This document shows positions 38,573 to 53,689 of a DNA stretch of 64,000 nt, piece after piece (within the stretch, counting starts at the first letter, position 1; the number at the start of each line of letters is the position of its first letter). The notes under the pieces were generated by a model, which saw only the letters and a list, made by a program, of their open reading frames with translations, did not search any database and was not told where the DNA came from. Made by a program: the position numbers and the translations under genes. The DNA is from Macrobrachium rosenbergii. Taxonomy: Eukaryota; Arthropoda; Malacostraca; Decapoda; Palaemonidae. Location of the stretch: positions 19,099,590 to 19,163,589 of the forward strand of contig NC_089792.1 of the NCBI RefSeq assembly GCF_040412425.1, written 5' to 3'.

Positions 38573-39171
38573 TGACATTAATAAAACAAAAAGGTTGGTC
38601 TTCTAAGACTTTTCCGAATCAGTTCCTGATTCGTAACATCAAAGGTAAATTTTTTATATTCTCTTTATAAGGTTTTTGCCTGAAAGTATTACTTCTTTTA
38701 AATAAGTTTGTTCATTTGAGCGAATGGCCTTTTTACCTTTTATTCCTGTTTTTTTTTTCTGTGCTTCTCTTTATTATTCATTTTCTTTATTTCTTTGTTT
38801 GATAGAAGACTTTTGTTTATTTCAATTTTGCAGCCTTTGTATTCAATCTTTTCTTTTCCTATTTTTTCCTTCTTTTTCGTTTCCCGCGACATTTAAAGAA
38901 CTTCTGAAAAAAAGAACACTTCAGTTGCAAACCGTTTTTGGAAAACAGTTTTTTGTTTGAAACGTTCACTACCTTGTAATAAAGCTGAGCTGTTTTTGTA
39001 TGAACCGCTCACTGCACCATTACCTACTGAAACATTTATAGCAGAATGTTTTCATGATGGTATTTCGGGAATAAAACACGCATCACCAGAACAAAGACAT
39101 CAATAATTTTCCTAATGTTAATGCATTCTATATGGTAAGAGTTATAATTTTCAGTGTTGACACACAAATGT
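38573..39171. other. Unassigned T-rich DNA
   Basis: T-rich plus strand gives a hydrophobic Phe/Leu frame (38724-38960) of no recognisable family. Confidence 0.4.
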
Positions 39172-39350
<179 letters not shown>

Positions 39351-39351
39351 C

Positions 39352-40988
39352 AAAGCTACAAACGTCCTTTAATATCCAATTCACTCTACCTCGGAAATAA
39401 TATATTTTCCCCGAAGGGGAATTTTAAGTTGATAATAAGTCCACCGTCCCGTGGGATCAACCAGCGACGGACGAGGAATCAGGACTACAGTGACGCACTA
39501 ACGAAATCGGCCACAAGAGAGTAATAAGTGAATAACATCTCCCGTCAACTCACCCGTCGAACTCAGGTGTTTTGCGTTTGGAGACGATATCCACCCACCT
39601 CTGCCATGTTGACCGTGTAGTGCGTTTGTCGCATGTAGCCATATTATGACTATTTATCACATCACCGTGATTCATATACAATCAGAAAGCTACAAACGTC
39701 CTTTAATATCCAATTCACTCTACCTCGGAAATAATATATTTTCATATATGTTACCGAAGGGAATTTTAAGTTGATAATAAGTCCACCGTCCCGTGGGATC
39801 GAACCAGCGACGGACGAGGAATCAGGACTACAGTGACGCACTAACGAAATCGGCCACAAGAGAGGTATAAGTGAATAACATCTCCCGTCAACTCACCCGT
39901 CGAACTCAGGTGTTTTGCGTTTGGAGGCGATATCCACCCACCTCTGCCATGTTGACCGTGTGGTGCGTTTGTCGCACGCGTAGCCATATTATGACTATTT
40001 ATCACATCACCGTGATTCATATACAATCGAAAGCTACAAACGTCCTTTAATATCAATTCACTCTACCTCGGAAATAATATATTTCGAAGGGGAATTTAAG
40101 TTGATAATAAGTCCACCGTCCCGTGGGATCGAACCAGCGACGGACGAGGAATCAGGACTACAGTGACGCACTAACGAAATCGGCCACAAGAGAGGTATAA
40201 GTGAATAACATCTCCCGTCAACTCACCCGTCGAACTCAGGTGTTTTGCGTTTGGAGGCGATATCCACCCACCTCTGCCATGTTGACCGTGTAGTGCGTTT
40301 GTCGCACGTAACCATATTATGACTATTTATCACATCACCGTGATTCATATACAATCAGAAAGCTACAAACGTCCTTTAATATCAATTCACTCTACCTCGA
40401 AATAATATATTTTCCCGAAGAGAATTTTAAGTTGATAATAAGTCCACCGTCCCGTGGGATCGAACCAGCGACGGACGAGGAATCAGGACTACAGTGACGC
40501 ACTAACGAAATCGGCCACAAGAGGTATAAGTGAATAACATCTCCCGTCAACTCACCCGTCGAACTCAGGTGTTTTGCGTTTTGGAGGCGATATCCACCCA
40601 CCTCTGCCATGTTGACCGTGTAGTGCGTTTGTGCATGCGTAACCCATATTATGACTATTTATCACATCACCGTGATTCATATACAATCGAAAGCTACAAA
40701 CGTCCTTTAATATCCAATTCACTCTACCTCGGAAATAATATATTTTCATATATGTTACCGAAGGAATTTTAAGTTGATAATAAGTCCACCGTCCGTGGGA
40801 TCAGACCAGCGACGGACGAGGAATCAGGACTACAGTGACGCACTAACGAAATCGGCCACAAGAGAGGTATAAGTGAATAACATCTCCCGTCAACTCACCC
40901 GTCGAACTCAGGTGTTTTGCGTTTGGAGACGATATCCACCCACCTCTGCCATGTTGACCGTGTAGTGCGTTTGTCGCACGTAGCCATA
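39352..40988 (-). repeat. tRNA-like tandem array, left half (five units)
   Basis: Units begin at AAAGCTACAAACGTCC at 39352, 39686, 40030, 40359 and 40690; periods are 334, 344, 329 and 331 bp. The minus strand of each carries a box A-like TGGCCGATTTCGTTAG, then GGTTCGATCC (box B); this site is damaged in the first and fifth units. Units differ by small indels and substitutions only. Unit 5 is cut off after CGTAGCCATAT. Short frames across the units are not genes. Confidence 0.92.
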
Positions 40989-40998
40989 TATTATTTCC

Positions 40999-43630
<2,632 letters not shown>

Positions 43631-43635
43631 GTATA

Positions 43636-43715
<80 letters not shown>

Positions 43716-43746
43716 TGTACAGTAGTACATGTATGTATGTATGTAT
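43631..43746. repeat. (AT)n and short (GTAT)n
   Basis: AT to about 43713, a short unique spacer, then GTATGTATGTAT. Confidence 0.93.
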
Positions 43747-44129
43747 GAGTGTACATATATATGAGTTTTTATTACCTGTACACTCGTTATTTTTCTTATA
43801 TTCACAAATATTAAGCCACAAAACATCTTTTGATACCGAATTCACTATACTTTGGGTATAACTTTGCCAGTCGAATTTTAGTCAGAAAATCTTTAGTTCT
43901 TTTTTTCAGTATCCTGTAAACTCTATGATATTTCAAGTGCATTTAACCTTCAGTATCTTCTTTCTTTAATGATTAATTTCGATAAAAAACGGAAACCATT
44001 AGATCCACCGACTATATACCTTGCAAGTTGTCCAGCAAGATTTCAGCGTGATTGTAAATATTGACCTTGTAAGTGCTTGGATATCACCAATTCCCAGCAA
44101 GCACCTATATCACACGCATTTGCACTTAT

Positions 44130-44130
<1 letters not shown>
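43747..44130. other. Unassigned DNA
   Basis: Nothing recognised. Confidence 0.4.
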
Positions 44131-44190
<60 letters not shown>

Positions 44191-44229
44191 TAGATAGATA
44201 GATAGATACACACACACAAACATATATAT

Positions 44230-44324
<95 letters not shown>

Positions 44325-44362
44325 GTATTTACACACACAAACGCACAACATACCCATAAACA

Positions 44363-44393
<31 letters not shown>
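44131..44393. repeat. Compound (AT)(GATA)(CA)(AT) array and nearby (GA)n
   Basis: AT to 44186, GATA units to about 44207, CA 44232-44260, AT 44262-44318 and GA 44364-44393. Confidence 0.95.
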
Positions 44394-45660
44394 TATTGCT
44401 TCTTTGCTCCGTCTATAACCGGTTTCCGGATATCAAGAACGCATTTTCGAACCCAACAGCCCGTACACCTCTCCCACCCCCATATCCCCCCGCCCCTCTC
44501 CCGCCGACACCCTTTTTCGGTCTATTTTTAGGTCACTGTGTCTACGAATCGTTCTGTCTAGCCACTTTCTTTTCCTGTCTGTCTACATTTGATCCACGTG
44601 CTGTCTGTGATGAGATGGTTTGAACTTGGATTTCAACGGCTCAAATAACTTTAGTTTCCATTATCTCGATGTTAATGTGATTTTCCAATGAACATCGTTG
44701 TATTTCACGGAACGGTCGTTCTTCTCATTTCAAAAGGGATTTAGTATATTTCTGTCCCTTAGTTAAAATTTTGTTGACTTGGCTTTTTGACTTATTGAAT
44801 GAATGTTGTAAATTGGAAACAAGTAATAGGTTAAGGATTTTTAAAGCTAGATTTTGATGCAGGCTCAAAAAAAGAATGAAAATACGGCAATGTTCCTAAT
44901 ATCTGATTTTATAGCGGGGGATATGGATGGGAAGATACTTAGGATTCAAAGTACGGACCCGCAATTACTTAAATGGATAAAAAGTAGAATGGTCAATACT
45001 TTCAATGTAAATAAAACAGAATTTAAAACTTCTGTTAAAAAAGTATTAACCAGTCAATGTGTTTGTAATTTAAAAACATATTTAGATGTATAATAAAAAT
45101 TGTAATGTAAGAATTGTAAATGTATATTTCCTTAATAAAAGAAAAAAGTTATTATTCGCCTGGATTCACTTGTTGTTCATCCCGACATTCACGTAGAAAC
45201 CGCAGGTGTTCTTCTTTGACTGTACGGGCTTGAGTGAGAGGGTCTGTTGAAATTAGAAGATCGAACGTTCGGTGATCCAAAGCTATATATTAGAAAAATA
45301 CATTAACCAGACAGCTGGAGACACCATTTTCCAAGAACACTCGGAATATCAGAGAGGTTATAGGCTACTGAAAAACGAGCTAAAGATTTTCAGAGTAAAA
45401 CTCGTCTGTCATTCTGACTCCCAGGGAAAGTGTTGCCTACAGAAGTTTGCAGCTACTAACCACAAAAGTATAATTTAAACATACTCTAATAGAAAAAAAA
45501 AATGTTTATTACGCTATTGATTCCTTTTCTTATGAACCTCAGCGGGACAGGTCTGGCCTGTGCTTGGATGGATCAGCACCGACGAATGCTAAAGTCCGTT
45601 AGTACATAATCCCCCCTGACTAAAGTAAAATAATCATATAACTCTCATATAACTATGTAA
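44394..45660. other. Unassigned DNA with small open frames
   Basis: Plus frames 44854-45093 (79 codons, Lys-rich) and 45272-45478 (68 codons) lie upstream of the Penelope relic in the same orientation. Neither resembles the Penelope N-terminal region that I know, so linkage is only by position. Confidence 0.3.
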
Positions 45661-46632
45661 ATTAACTTATGTGTGGGAGAATGCAAATTTGAATTCAATG
45701 GGAAATATTACTCACAAAATTTGGGTATGGCAATGGGTAAGCCTTTATCTCCAGTGTTCAGTAATTTGTATATTGAATTTTTTGAGATCAAAATATTTAA
45801 CAAAATGATTTCACGCCATGTAGAACGGTTCAGCTACGGTGACGATATAATTGGTATATGGGGAGGGAAAGAAAATGTAAATAACCTATTTGACATGTAA
45901 AATGAATCAGTACCATCAATTAAGTTCCCTATGGAAATGAAGAAGAATGGGTGCCTACCCTTTTTGGGTTGCCTAATACTCAGAACTAGTAACGTTTTTA
46001 AATACAGTAGTTACATAAAACGTACCAATATCTCTGCCTACGTGCATTTCTATTCTGGTCAAAACAATAAAGTTAAGAAATCAGCGTTCACACTGTTTTT
46101 AAGAGCATTACGTACATGTAGCACTGAATATATTGATTATGAAATAGGCTAAATAGGATTAGGAATACAGGCAAGAAATTTGAATATCCTGACGATGTAT
46201 TAGACAATGCACTGAAAGCGGGAAAAAGACTGCATCAAAAAAAAAGAAACTTACAACATAAAAAATTTGCCTTTGCTACCATACGATAATAGTATGATAG
46301 ATATCTCCCATTTCCTTAAGAATTTTAGAGTCAATGTTGCATTTAAGAACAGTAAAACAATGAAATATGTAATTATAAATTACATACAATACTAAAGAGT
46401 GTGTACATGAAATTCCATGTAAGCCTTGCAATAACTTTTATATTGGTCAAACTGGAAAAACACTGGAAAGAAGATAGAAATTTTGAAAATGTTAGAGAGA
46501 ACAGTCATACAATCGACTGGGCAGGGATAAAAAGGTTTGCTTATTCTGGTAATGCACTGGAAAGAATTATTGAGTTTAGTTTTATAAAAGGAAGTTATTG
46601 TTATACCATGAATCTCAGTCAAAGTATGTAGA
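45661..46632 (+). pseudogene. Penelope-like element relic: RT palm/thumb and GIY-YIG endonuclease
   Basis: Penelope-like elements encode a reverse transcriptase followed by a GIY-YIG nuclease. Visible in order: LCVGECKFEFNGKYYSQ, GMAMGKPLSPVFSNLYIEFF (the GMAMG-x-PLSP...NLYMEFFE block), FSYGDDIIGIW (catalytic DD), then after a stop at 45898 PSIKFPMEMKKNGCLPFLG and a thumb block LFLRALRTCSTEYIDYEIG. A shifted frame gives LLPYDNSM. The linker leads to VHEIPCKPCNNFYIGQTGKT (GIY-YIG core with F-Y-I-G), and, in another frame, HTIDWAGIK and the C-terminal ALERIIEFSFIK...MNLSQ. The upstream RT fingers are absent. Stops and shifts make it inactive. Confidence 0.88.
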
Positions 46633-46740
46633 AATTTGATCGTATAAGTTCAAAAGATATTGTGCTTCTCCTACTTGTAAACGTAGTACCAACCTAGCAC
46701 AGATGAGTTTTGTCGTTCCTCCCCTTTGGCACAACCAAAT

Positions 46741-47407
46741 TAAGTTTTATGTTTGTTTTTATGAGTGAATTTATTTCGAGTAAAGCGAAGTCTATACTGG
46801 AAATCGACTCGTGATGCCTTGACCCGGCCCGGACTTCTTACTTTCTGAATCTATATTCCTCAGTACAAAACAAGCATCCTCCCGCAGCTTATTAGATCTT
46901 GGCTTTCTCTGTGGTATCTCCTTCCCCCTTATATTCCAGCCTCACGTGGACCCCTCCCCCCCAACACTCAGCGCCTGATATTTGTTCACAAATCAGAAAC
47001 AAAACAGCAATTTTTTTTAACGAAGTGAAACTTTCTATAAACGGCATCTTTCCGTACGGACGTAAAATAAAAGATGAAACGTTTCTCTTTTTTTACGTAC
47101 GTATGGAAAGATGCCGTTTATAAAGAAGCTTCACTTCGTTAAAAAAATTGCTGTTTTGCTTCTGATTTGTGAAAAAATATTAGGCGCTGGGTAGGGGTGG
47201 TCCACATGAGGCTGGAATATAAGGGGGGGAAGGAGATACCACAGAGAAAGCCAAGATCTAATAAGCTGCGAGAGGAAGTTTATTTTGTACAGAGGGATAT
47301 AGATTCAGAAAGTAAGAAGTCCGGGCCGGGTCAATAGCGAGTCTATTTCTGGTATACACCTCGCTGCACTCGAAATAAATTCACCATAAAAATAAACATA
47401 AAACTTA
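46741..47407. mobile_element. Near-perfect 667-bp hairpin (foldback) element
   Basis: Arms 46741-47067 and 47089-47407 (about 320 bp each) with a loop of only ~21 bases. Paired blocks include TAAGTTTTATGTTT at the ends, GACCCGGCCCGGACTTCTTA, TAGATCTTGGCTTTCTCTGT, TTTAACGAAGTGAA and GGCATCTTTCC near the loop. Mismatches and small indels are few, implying a young inverted duplication. It starts 109 bp after the Penelope relic ends. No frame of note. Confidence 0.92.
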
Positions 47408-48264
47408 CCTTGTGTGTGTCGTCAATGTAGAAAAAATCACTGGTGATAAAGTAACAATCAAACAATTTTACTGAGAAATTCTTTGTTATCAAATTCGCGT
47501 CCAATAAATTTATGTTACGGGATAGACGGCAAGAAGCCTTATATACCCATAGTGGCCCATGCATGTAGAGACCAGCATGGCTTTCATCATGCTAGCATGC
47601 ATCCAGACTGATCCAGATCTTTCCAGATGCTTCGTGCCCGGGTCATGTTTGAACTTGCAGGCCAGGCTCTCGCTATGTCACCAGGATTATTTTAGCACAA
47701 TTTTGGATAATAGTTGTGATATTCTTAATACTATTTTTATCACTTTAAAATTTTCAACCGATTAAAAAAAGATAATTAGCTCGGCATCAAGCTGGACGAT
47801 CATTTAAGGCCTATCAATGGGGACTCCTGGTTGTCAGAACCTGCATAGATTTCATCATGTTTGCATTCTTGGTCACTGGTCACGTTTGAACTCGCAGACC
47901 AGGCTTACCTCGTGTTACAAGGCAGGCTTATTTTAGTCTATTCTTGTATGTAACCTACGATAATTTTGCTTACTCGGCGAGTAAACACACCAGTAATTGG
48001 CTGCCGCCGTGTGGAAAAATCGCACATGACGTTTGCTTTATTCTATTCTTCCTACCATTTCGCCCTTCCCCCATTCCCCTCCCCATCACTACCATTTCGC
48101 CCTCGTAGAACTCAGTTCCCACAACCCCCTCTTACTCCCCAGTCCTTAGCCTTCACCACACTCCTTCCTCTCGTCCCATTCCTACCCTCTCCTATTTTCC
48201 CTCCATATCCCCATTACTTCTCAGTATCTCCCCATTTATGTGGACCTTCCAAAATGCACTTGGT
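47408..48264. repeat. Direct duplication and CT-rich DNA
   Basis: Motifs GCATG-ATC or GCATTC, GGTCACGTTTGAAC or GGTCATGTTTGAAC, and GCAGRCCAGGCT with ATTTTAGC or ATTTTAGT occur at about 47590-47700 and 47850-47940. A C/T-rich stretch 48050-48240 yields a Pro/Phe-rich 119-codon frame (47966-48325) that looks compositional. Confidence 0.5.
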
Positions 48265-48760
48265 ACTGTTAACCTATGTTTCGAATTTCAACATTATAGG
48301 CAAAATAATAAGAAAGTTATATTGAGGAGGGGGCCATAGGGGGTCACGCAGGGACACAAACGTCCTTATAGTAATTTGTAAATAATGCAACTAGTGTCAG
48401 TAACCCATGCTTTAAATCTGACCAAAATCGGCCCCAAAGCAAGAAGGTTATATTTAAGGAGGGCCCCCCAAGAGGACCGGACGGCTTGATAACTATTTTG
48501 AAGTAAATGCAATTAGCACAAATAGCCTACGTTTCAAATTTGAACCACATCGGCCTGAAAATAAGAAAATTACATTCTGGGGGGTTAGAAGTAATAACTT
48601 TTTAGGGGGAGTTATATGTGTTTTTAAGAAAATCTAATAAGCCTATGTTCGAACCCTATGTTAGCTTAACCTCTGTGACAAATTACATACTGGTCGGTTC
48701 ACTGGTGTAGACGTTCACTTGGAACAAACAGACAAACAAACAAACAGAAGCGGTTTCCCA
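48265..48760. repeat. Diverged tandem repeat, three copies of about 126 bp
   Basis: Copies near 48277, 48409 and 48530 share TTYRAATTTxAAC-like, ATCGGCC, AATAAGAAARTTAYATT and GGAGGG or GGGGGG. The final copy is followed by a GACAAACAAACAAACAG tail. Resembles non-coding dispersed repeats common in invertebrates; assignment from memory. Confidence 0.6.
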
Positions 48761-48792
48761 TCTACATAATAGATATGGTGATTTCTCCCACT

Positions 48793-49147
<355 letters not shown>

Positions 49148-49197
49148 AATATATACCGTATATACGAGCTTGTTGGCGCGCGCTGCTGGAACTTGAC

Positions 49198-49410
49198 ACT
49201 GTTGTCTCCCCTACCCTCTGGATCCCCTACGTACCCCTCTCCCACCCGGGGAGGACAAACAGGTTTTCAGGAGGAGGGTTGATGTCTCCCCTACCCTCCC
49301 GTTCTCCTACCTACCCCTCCCCCACCCAGGGCGGACAAACCAGTTTGCAGGGGTTGGGTGGCTGTGTCATGTCTTCCCTACTCTCATCCGGGGGGAGGAC
49401 AAACAAGATC
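49198..49410. repeat. C-rich tandem repeat, three copies of about 83 bp
   Basis: Copies start near TGTCTCCCCTACCCTC (49202), the same at about 49285, and TGTCTTCCCTACTCTC (49367); each ends with GGxGGACAAAC. Confidence 0.82.
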
Positions 49411-49419
49411 CACTCAGAT

Positions 49420-49628
<209 letters not shown>

Positions 49629-49911
49629 CAGGAGGAAAGCAATAAAAAGTGAAGCTGCCCATCACTTTCGTGTATGTCAACACATTCTCAAGGTACAATG
49701 GTGAGCAAAGCCAGAGTATCCTGAAAAGTAAATAAAAAAAAAAGAAATATTCACCACTGGGAAAGTGTTGACATAAGACAAAAACACTTGGTACCTTCCC
49801 TTTTTTTGTTGCCTTCCTGCCAGCTTTTGCACAGTTAACGTCGTACGTAATCCAGTGACCTAAAAGGAATATCTGTACATGCATACATATATACAGTCAT
49901 ACACATACATA
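49629..49911. other. Unassigned DNA
   Basis: Nothing recognised between two AT arrays. Confidence 0.45.
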
Positions 49912-49912
49912 C

Positions 49913-50007
<95 letters not shown>
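49912..50007. repeat. (AT)n microsatellite
   Basis: AT tract preceded by ATACAT units. Confidence 0.95.
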
Positions 50008-50009
<2 letters not shown>

Positions 50010-50051
50010 AATCACGGAATAGCCTCACAACTTCACTGGGTATATATATTC

Positions 50052-50281
<230 letters not shown>

Positions 50282-50544
50282 TATATATATACTGTCTATA
50301 TACACAGACAAACGCACACTCGTATATATATATATTTATTTATATGTTGTATTTTAAGGAATACAAACTATCTCCTAACATACGGAATTTGCTTATGCAT
50401 TTTAACGATAATGTTTTGATTACCGAGGCTTCTGAAGATATCTGATGAGGGTCGGTCCTGTAGCAGAGCAGTAGTGCAGTTAAAAGCATTTCGATTACAA
50501 GCCCTTACTTGTCACATTTGCTGTGTACACAAAACACCATGAAA

Positions 50545-50810
50545 GAATGGTAACCTAAATCGGAGAGACCACTTTTCAAAGATCTCGATGCGAAAATGAA
50601 ACAACATAGATAATGACTCAGAACCGGTAACATATCAGAAGGATTGTCGATTCACTTGAAAATCAAAAGACATCTTAACATGCGATGACCTTACGAAAAG
50701 GATTGTTATAAAGTCTTCTATAGTTGAAAGTGCAGCACAAAAGTTTCTAATGTATGGAATGTACCATTGGGCTTTGGCTGTTAAAATTGTATGCGAGTTT
50801 TGAACATTTG
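50545..50810 (+). pseudogene. Possible second Penelope GIY-YIG relic
   Basis: Pieces in shifting plus frames resemble the GIY-YIG C-terminus: IGETTFQRSRCEN (family IGET-x-x-x-x-x-R), HIRRIVDSLENQK (family AIV-x-H-x-x), and, in an uninterrupted run near 50699-50806, KRIVIKSSIVESAAQKF then MYGMYHWALAVKIVCEF, similar to the terminal R-x-x-x-ES-x-I ... GM-x-x-x block. No RT is seen upstream. The sequence differs clearly from the 45.6 kb relic, so another lineage would be implied. Confidence 0.38.
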
Positions 50811-51609
50811 TCTTGGATCATATATATATATATATATATATACAGTAATATATACGTATATATATATTTTTTATTATTATTTAACTCAGAGCTTTATAAC
50901 ATATGGAAATGTAATATAGTATTTATATGAATGCATATTGATCATATTACAGTAATTCATGTGTTTGGCACAATGTAATGATATTTCATTAATCATGAAA
51001 AAATACCTTATCAAGAGGGCATGAGCCTGTTTCCATTCCTATATGAGTGTGTTTTGTTCGACAATTTACTGCTTTTCTGCTTCTCACCGCTGTGGGAGTA
51101 CGAACCTTCGTCAACAATAGGACAATTATTTGTTGCGTGGTAACACATACAGGTGTTCATTTTCATTTGCGTTATGAACAGTTTTATAAAGTAATCAAAC
51201 GGTAACCAGCTTGTAATGACTAACAGACAAAAGTACGTCGATCAAACTAATTTTTAACTCATATCCTATTGATCAAAGGCTATTGGCCATTGTATGGGAT
51301 GAAAATAATGATTGAAAAATAATCTAAAGGTCATTTGCCCCCTTTATGTATAATGAGGTAATCAACTGACGCCCTTTCATATATTTCATCAATGTTTCAA
51401 CAGATCAATCGTTGCTTTAGATTGCAAATTTAGGTAATGCTGAGTTAGATGGAGTACCGTAAAGAATACAGTACGTGTAGATTAGTTGCATCCATCCTCG
51501 GACGTATTATATAATTATTTCGAGACCAACCCGCTTGCCGATTTGATCAAGATGTAAAAATGATAAGGTGAGCTACCTCACAGGCTGCCAAGAGGATGGC
51601 TGTGCTCAG
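50811..51609. other. Unassigned AT-rich DNA
   Basis: Short AT tracts at 50820-50870. No gene recognised. Confidence 0.4.
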
Positions 51610-51676
51610 TGACGTCACACTGCGCACTCGGGTGCTTAGCGTCTATAAGACTCTGGCGCCTCTTTTGAGTTCACAG
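51610..51676 (+). promoter_or_regulatory. Promoter-like CRE - TATA - initiator arrangement
   Basis: TGACGTCA (51610-51617), TATAAGA (51644-51650) and TTCACAG (51670-51676) are in order; the A of the initiator-like TCA is 29 bases from the first T of the TATA element, the normal core-promoter spacing. The GC-richer context supports it. The first ATG downstream (51700) closes after a few codons, so any transcript could be non-coding or spliced. Confidence 0.35.
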
Positions 51677-52353
51677 CATTGTTTTTGTTAATAGCATAAT
51701 GATTTCTTCATAAACTTGCATATAAAATAGAAACTGAACATTGGAAATGGACTTTAGAAAATAATATAAACTTTATTTATAATTCATTTAACACTCTCCT
51801 ATTACTGCCTTAATTCTGTCAAATATTTATAAAAAATTACTGAACTAATTTTTTTTTCACTTTTTTATTACATTTGCTTTGCAATGGTTGTTTCCCCTTT
51901 TGAGTTTCATATTTTCATTCTAAAATAAACTCTGCATTTAAAAATATAACTAATCATATCCTCCGGAACATCAACAATTTAGTTTTTGAAAATGTGGAGA
52001 AAACTGCATACTGCCATTGCTCCCGGCTTCAGCGTTTTTCCGTGGAAAGTTTTGACTAACTCTTCCATACGTTGCAGATCTTTTTGAAATTGTACAGAAG
52101 GTCTATATAATATCTTTCTCTTTACATATGAGGTCCAATCCTCACTTGTTCCATCTATATCAGCTGAACCTGAAGATGGATATGAATCCTCCCAAATAAC
52201 TTAAACACTCATTTTCTACCAGATTCTGGTTCTCCCTCCAATTAATTTCCTGTGACATCTTCCTCATTCTCAATCTCTTCGGTTACAGGTAGGAGACGTT
52301 TCATGAGATTTGCAGAAAGGCTATATAAATATACAGTCTATATATATACGTAC

Positions 52354-52357
<4 letters not shown>
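51677..52357. other. Unassigned AT-rich DNA
   Basis: Downstream of the promoter-like site. No coding frame recognised and no convincing splice donor seen. Confidence 0.4.

Positions 52358-52413
<56 letters not shown>
52358..52413. repeat. (AT)n microsatellite
   Basis: AT tract followed by GTGTGTGT. Confidence 0.95.
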
Positions 52414-52416
<3 letters not shown>

Positions 52417-52507
52417 GTGTGTGTATTTTATCATTTTGACATTCCTTACAATACAAATTGCAAAAGGCCTTATCATATAAATAAAAAAAAAATTGCGGTA
52501 AATTTCT

Positions 52508-52602
52508 TCTCTCTCTCTCTCTCTCTCTCTCATATAACTATCATTTACATCTTCATAACCACAGATAAAAAAGCTTTATTTACATGCAAGAAAATCTCTC
52601 AC

Positions 52603-52642
<40 letters not shown>

Positions 52643-52920
52643 TCTTCCCTTCCTTTACCAAACAAATAACTGGCTATTTCTTAAACATGCAAACAATTCT
52701 AATAAAGTTTTGCTCTCTCTCTCGCTGTCGTGTTGACTAACATTTTCTCTTTGCATTTATTCTCAGCAAACATAGGTCTAGGCCTAATTCCAATTTTATC
52801 AATCTTAACATGGTTTATTTGCATTAGGAATCGATTGGAAGATATTACATACTATATAAGCTCTTTAATTGCTAGAATTATCCTTATAAACCCATGGTTC
52901 TTTCACTTATGCAAAACGCT

Positions 52921-52991
<71 letters not shown>

Positions 52992-53066
52992 AAAATAGGT
53001 GTCCCCTTCCTTTGCCCACAAATATAAGTCCCATTTCATGCATATGAAAACAATTTCAATAAAATG

Positions 53067-53105
<39 letters not shown>

Positions 53106-53280
53106 TTGACTATAATAGTATATCCACTTTGCAGTTATACTGAACTACACATAGGCCTAGGCCTGGTTTCAATCTTATCACTCAGCCAGTCAGATATGGT
53201 TTACTTGCATTAGGGATCGAACGAAAGATATGTTTATGCGCTTTAATTGACAGAAGTGTTCATATAAGCCTATTAGTTAA
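52508..53280. repeat. Tandem duplication of about 373 bp with CT arrays
   Basis: CT arrays lie at 52508-52531, 52597-52638, 52925-52990 and 53069-53102. The DNA between them is duplicated: GTGTTGACTA at 52730 and 53103, then CATAGGYCTAGGCCT, ATGGTTTAYTTGCATTAGG, GATCGA and CTTTAATTG in order. The CT arrays fall at equivalent places in the units. Confidence 0.78.
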
Positions 53281-53351
53281 TATATTTATCCATAGTTTTA
53301 AATGTGACAGGTACTGTAGACTGAATCAAACTAGAGTCAAGATGTTAAATA

Positions 53352-53664
53352 CCTGAATCAACAGCGGCACTCTCATACAGAGGTAGACGTTGGTTCGGTA
53401 TGGCATCATCCTTCAATTTCCTTGCATTTGCAGGGCAGTAGTAAAGCAATGCACGCCTGAGGTTTCTTGCTTAATCGCTTTGTTGAAAGTGAACCGAACA
53501 CGCTCTTGCGTTTTTGGTGTTTATACGGTCACTTCTACGGATGGTCACCCACTTCCTACACATTTCGGGGTCTTGAGGGAAACGTTTAAAGCTAACCTTT
53601 TCCCTTCCTGTTTTACAACATCCATAAATAGCACATATAATCATGGCAGAAACTTGTTGAATTC
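53352..53664 (-). pseudogene. THAP-type zinc-finger exon with a premature stop
   Basis: THAP domains are C2CH zinc-binding DNA-binding modules of host factors and P-element-like transposases. Minus frame from ATG 53664: MIICAIYGCCKTGREKVSF gives the paired Cys (C-x4-C), KRFPQDPEMCRKW the conserved F-x-x-P and Trp, and ARACSVHFQQSD the C-x2-H. A TAA at 53471-53473 follows. The frame stays open beyond it, with ARKLKDDAIPNQRLP, which matches the closing AVPT-type box, and ends at GATTCAGGTATTT, a plausible splice donor. An upstream in-frame ATG at 53821 exists, but family proteins start just before the first Cys. One nonsense change in an otherwise complete domain suggests a recent pseudogene, an assembly error or a recoded/short form. 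Confidence 0.72.
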
Positions 53665-53689
53665 CAAATACCTCAAGAATTGTCACAAA

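Noticed and set aside
45661..46632. Active Penelope element
   Set aside because: Stops and frameshifts are present and the RT N-terminal half is missing.
47966..48325. 119-codon Pro-rich plus-strand gene
   Set aside because: Composition follows a C/T-rich tract and the frame ends in a tandem repeat; no start context or domain.
50436..50460. Hammerhead ribozyme at CTGATGAG
   Set aside because: The core word is present, but no GAAA follows a helix II, and no helix I partner was found.
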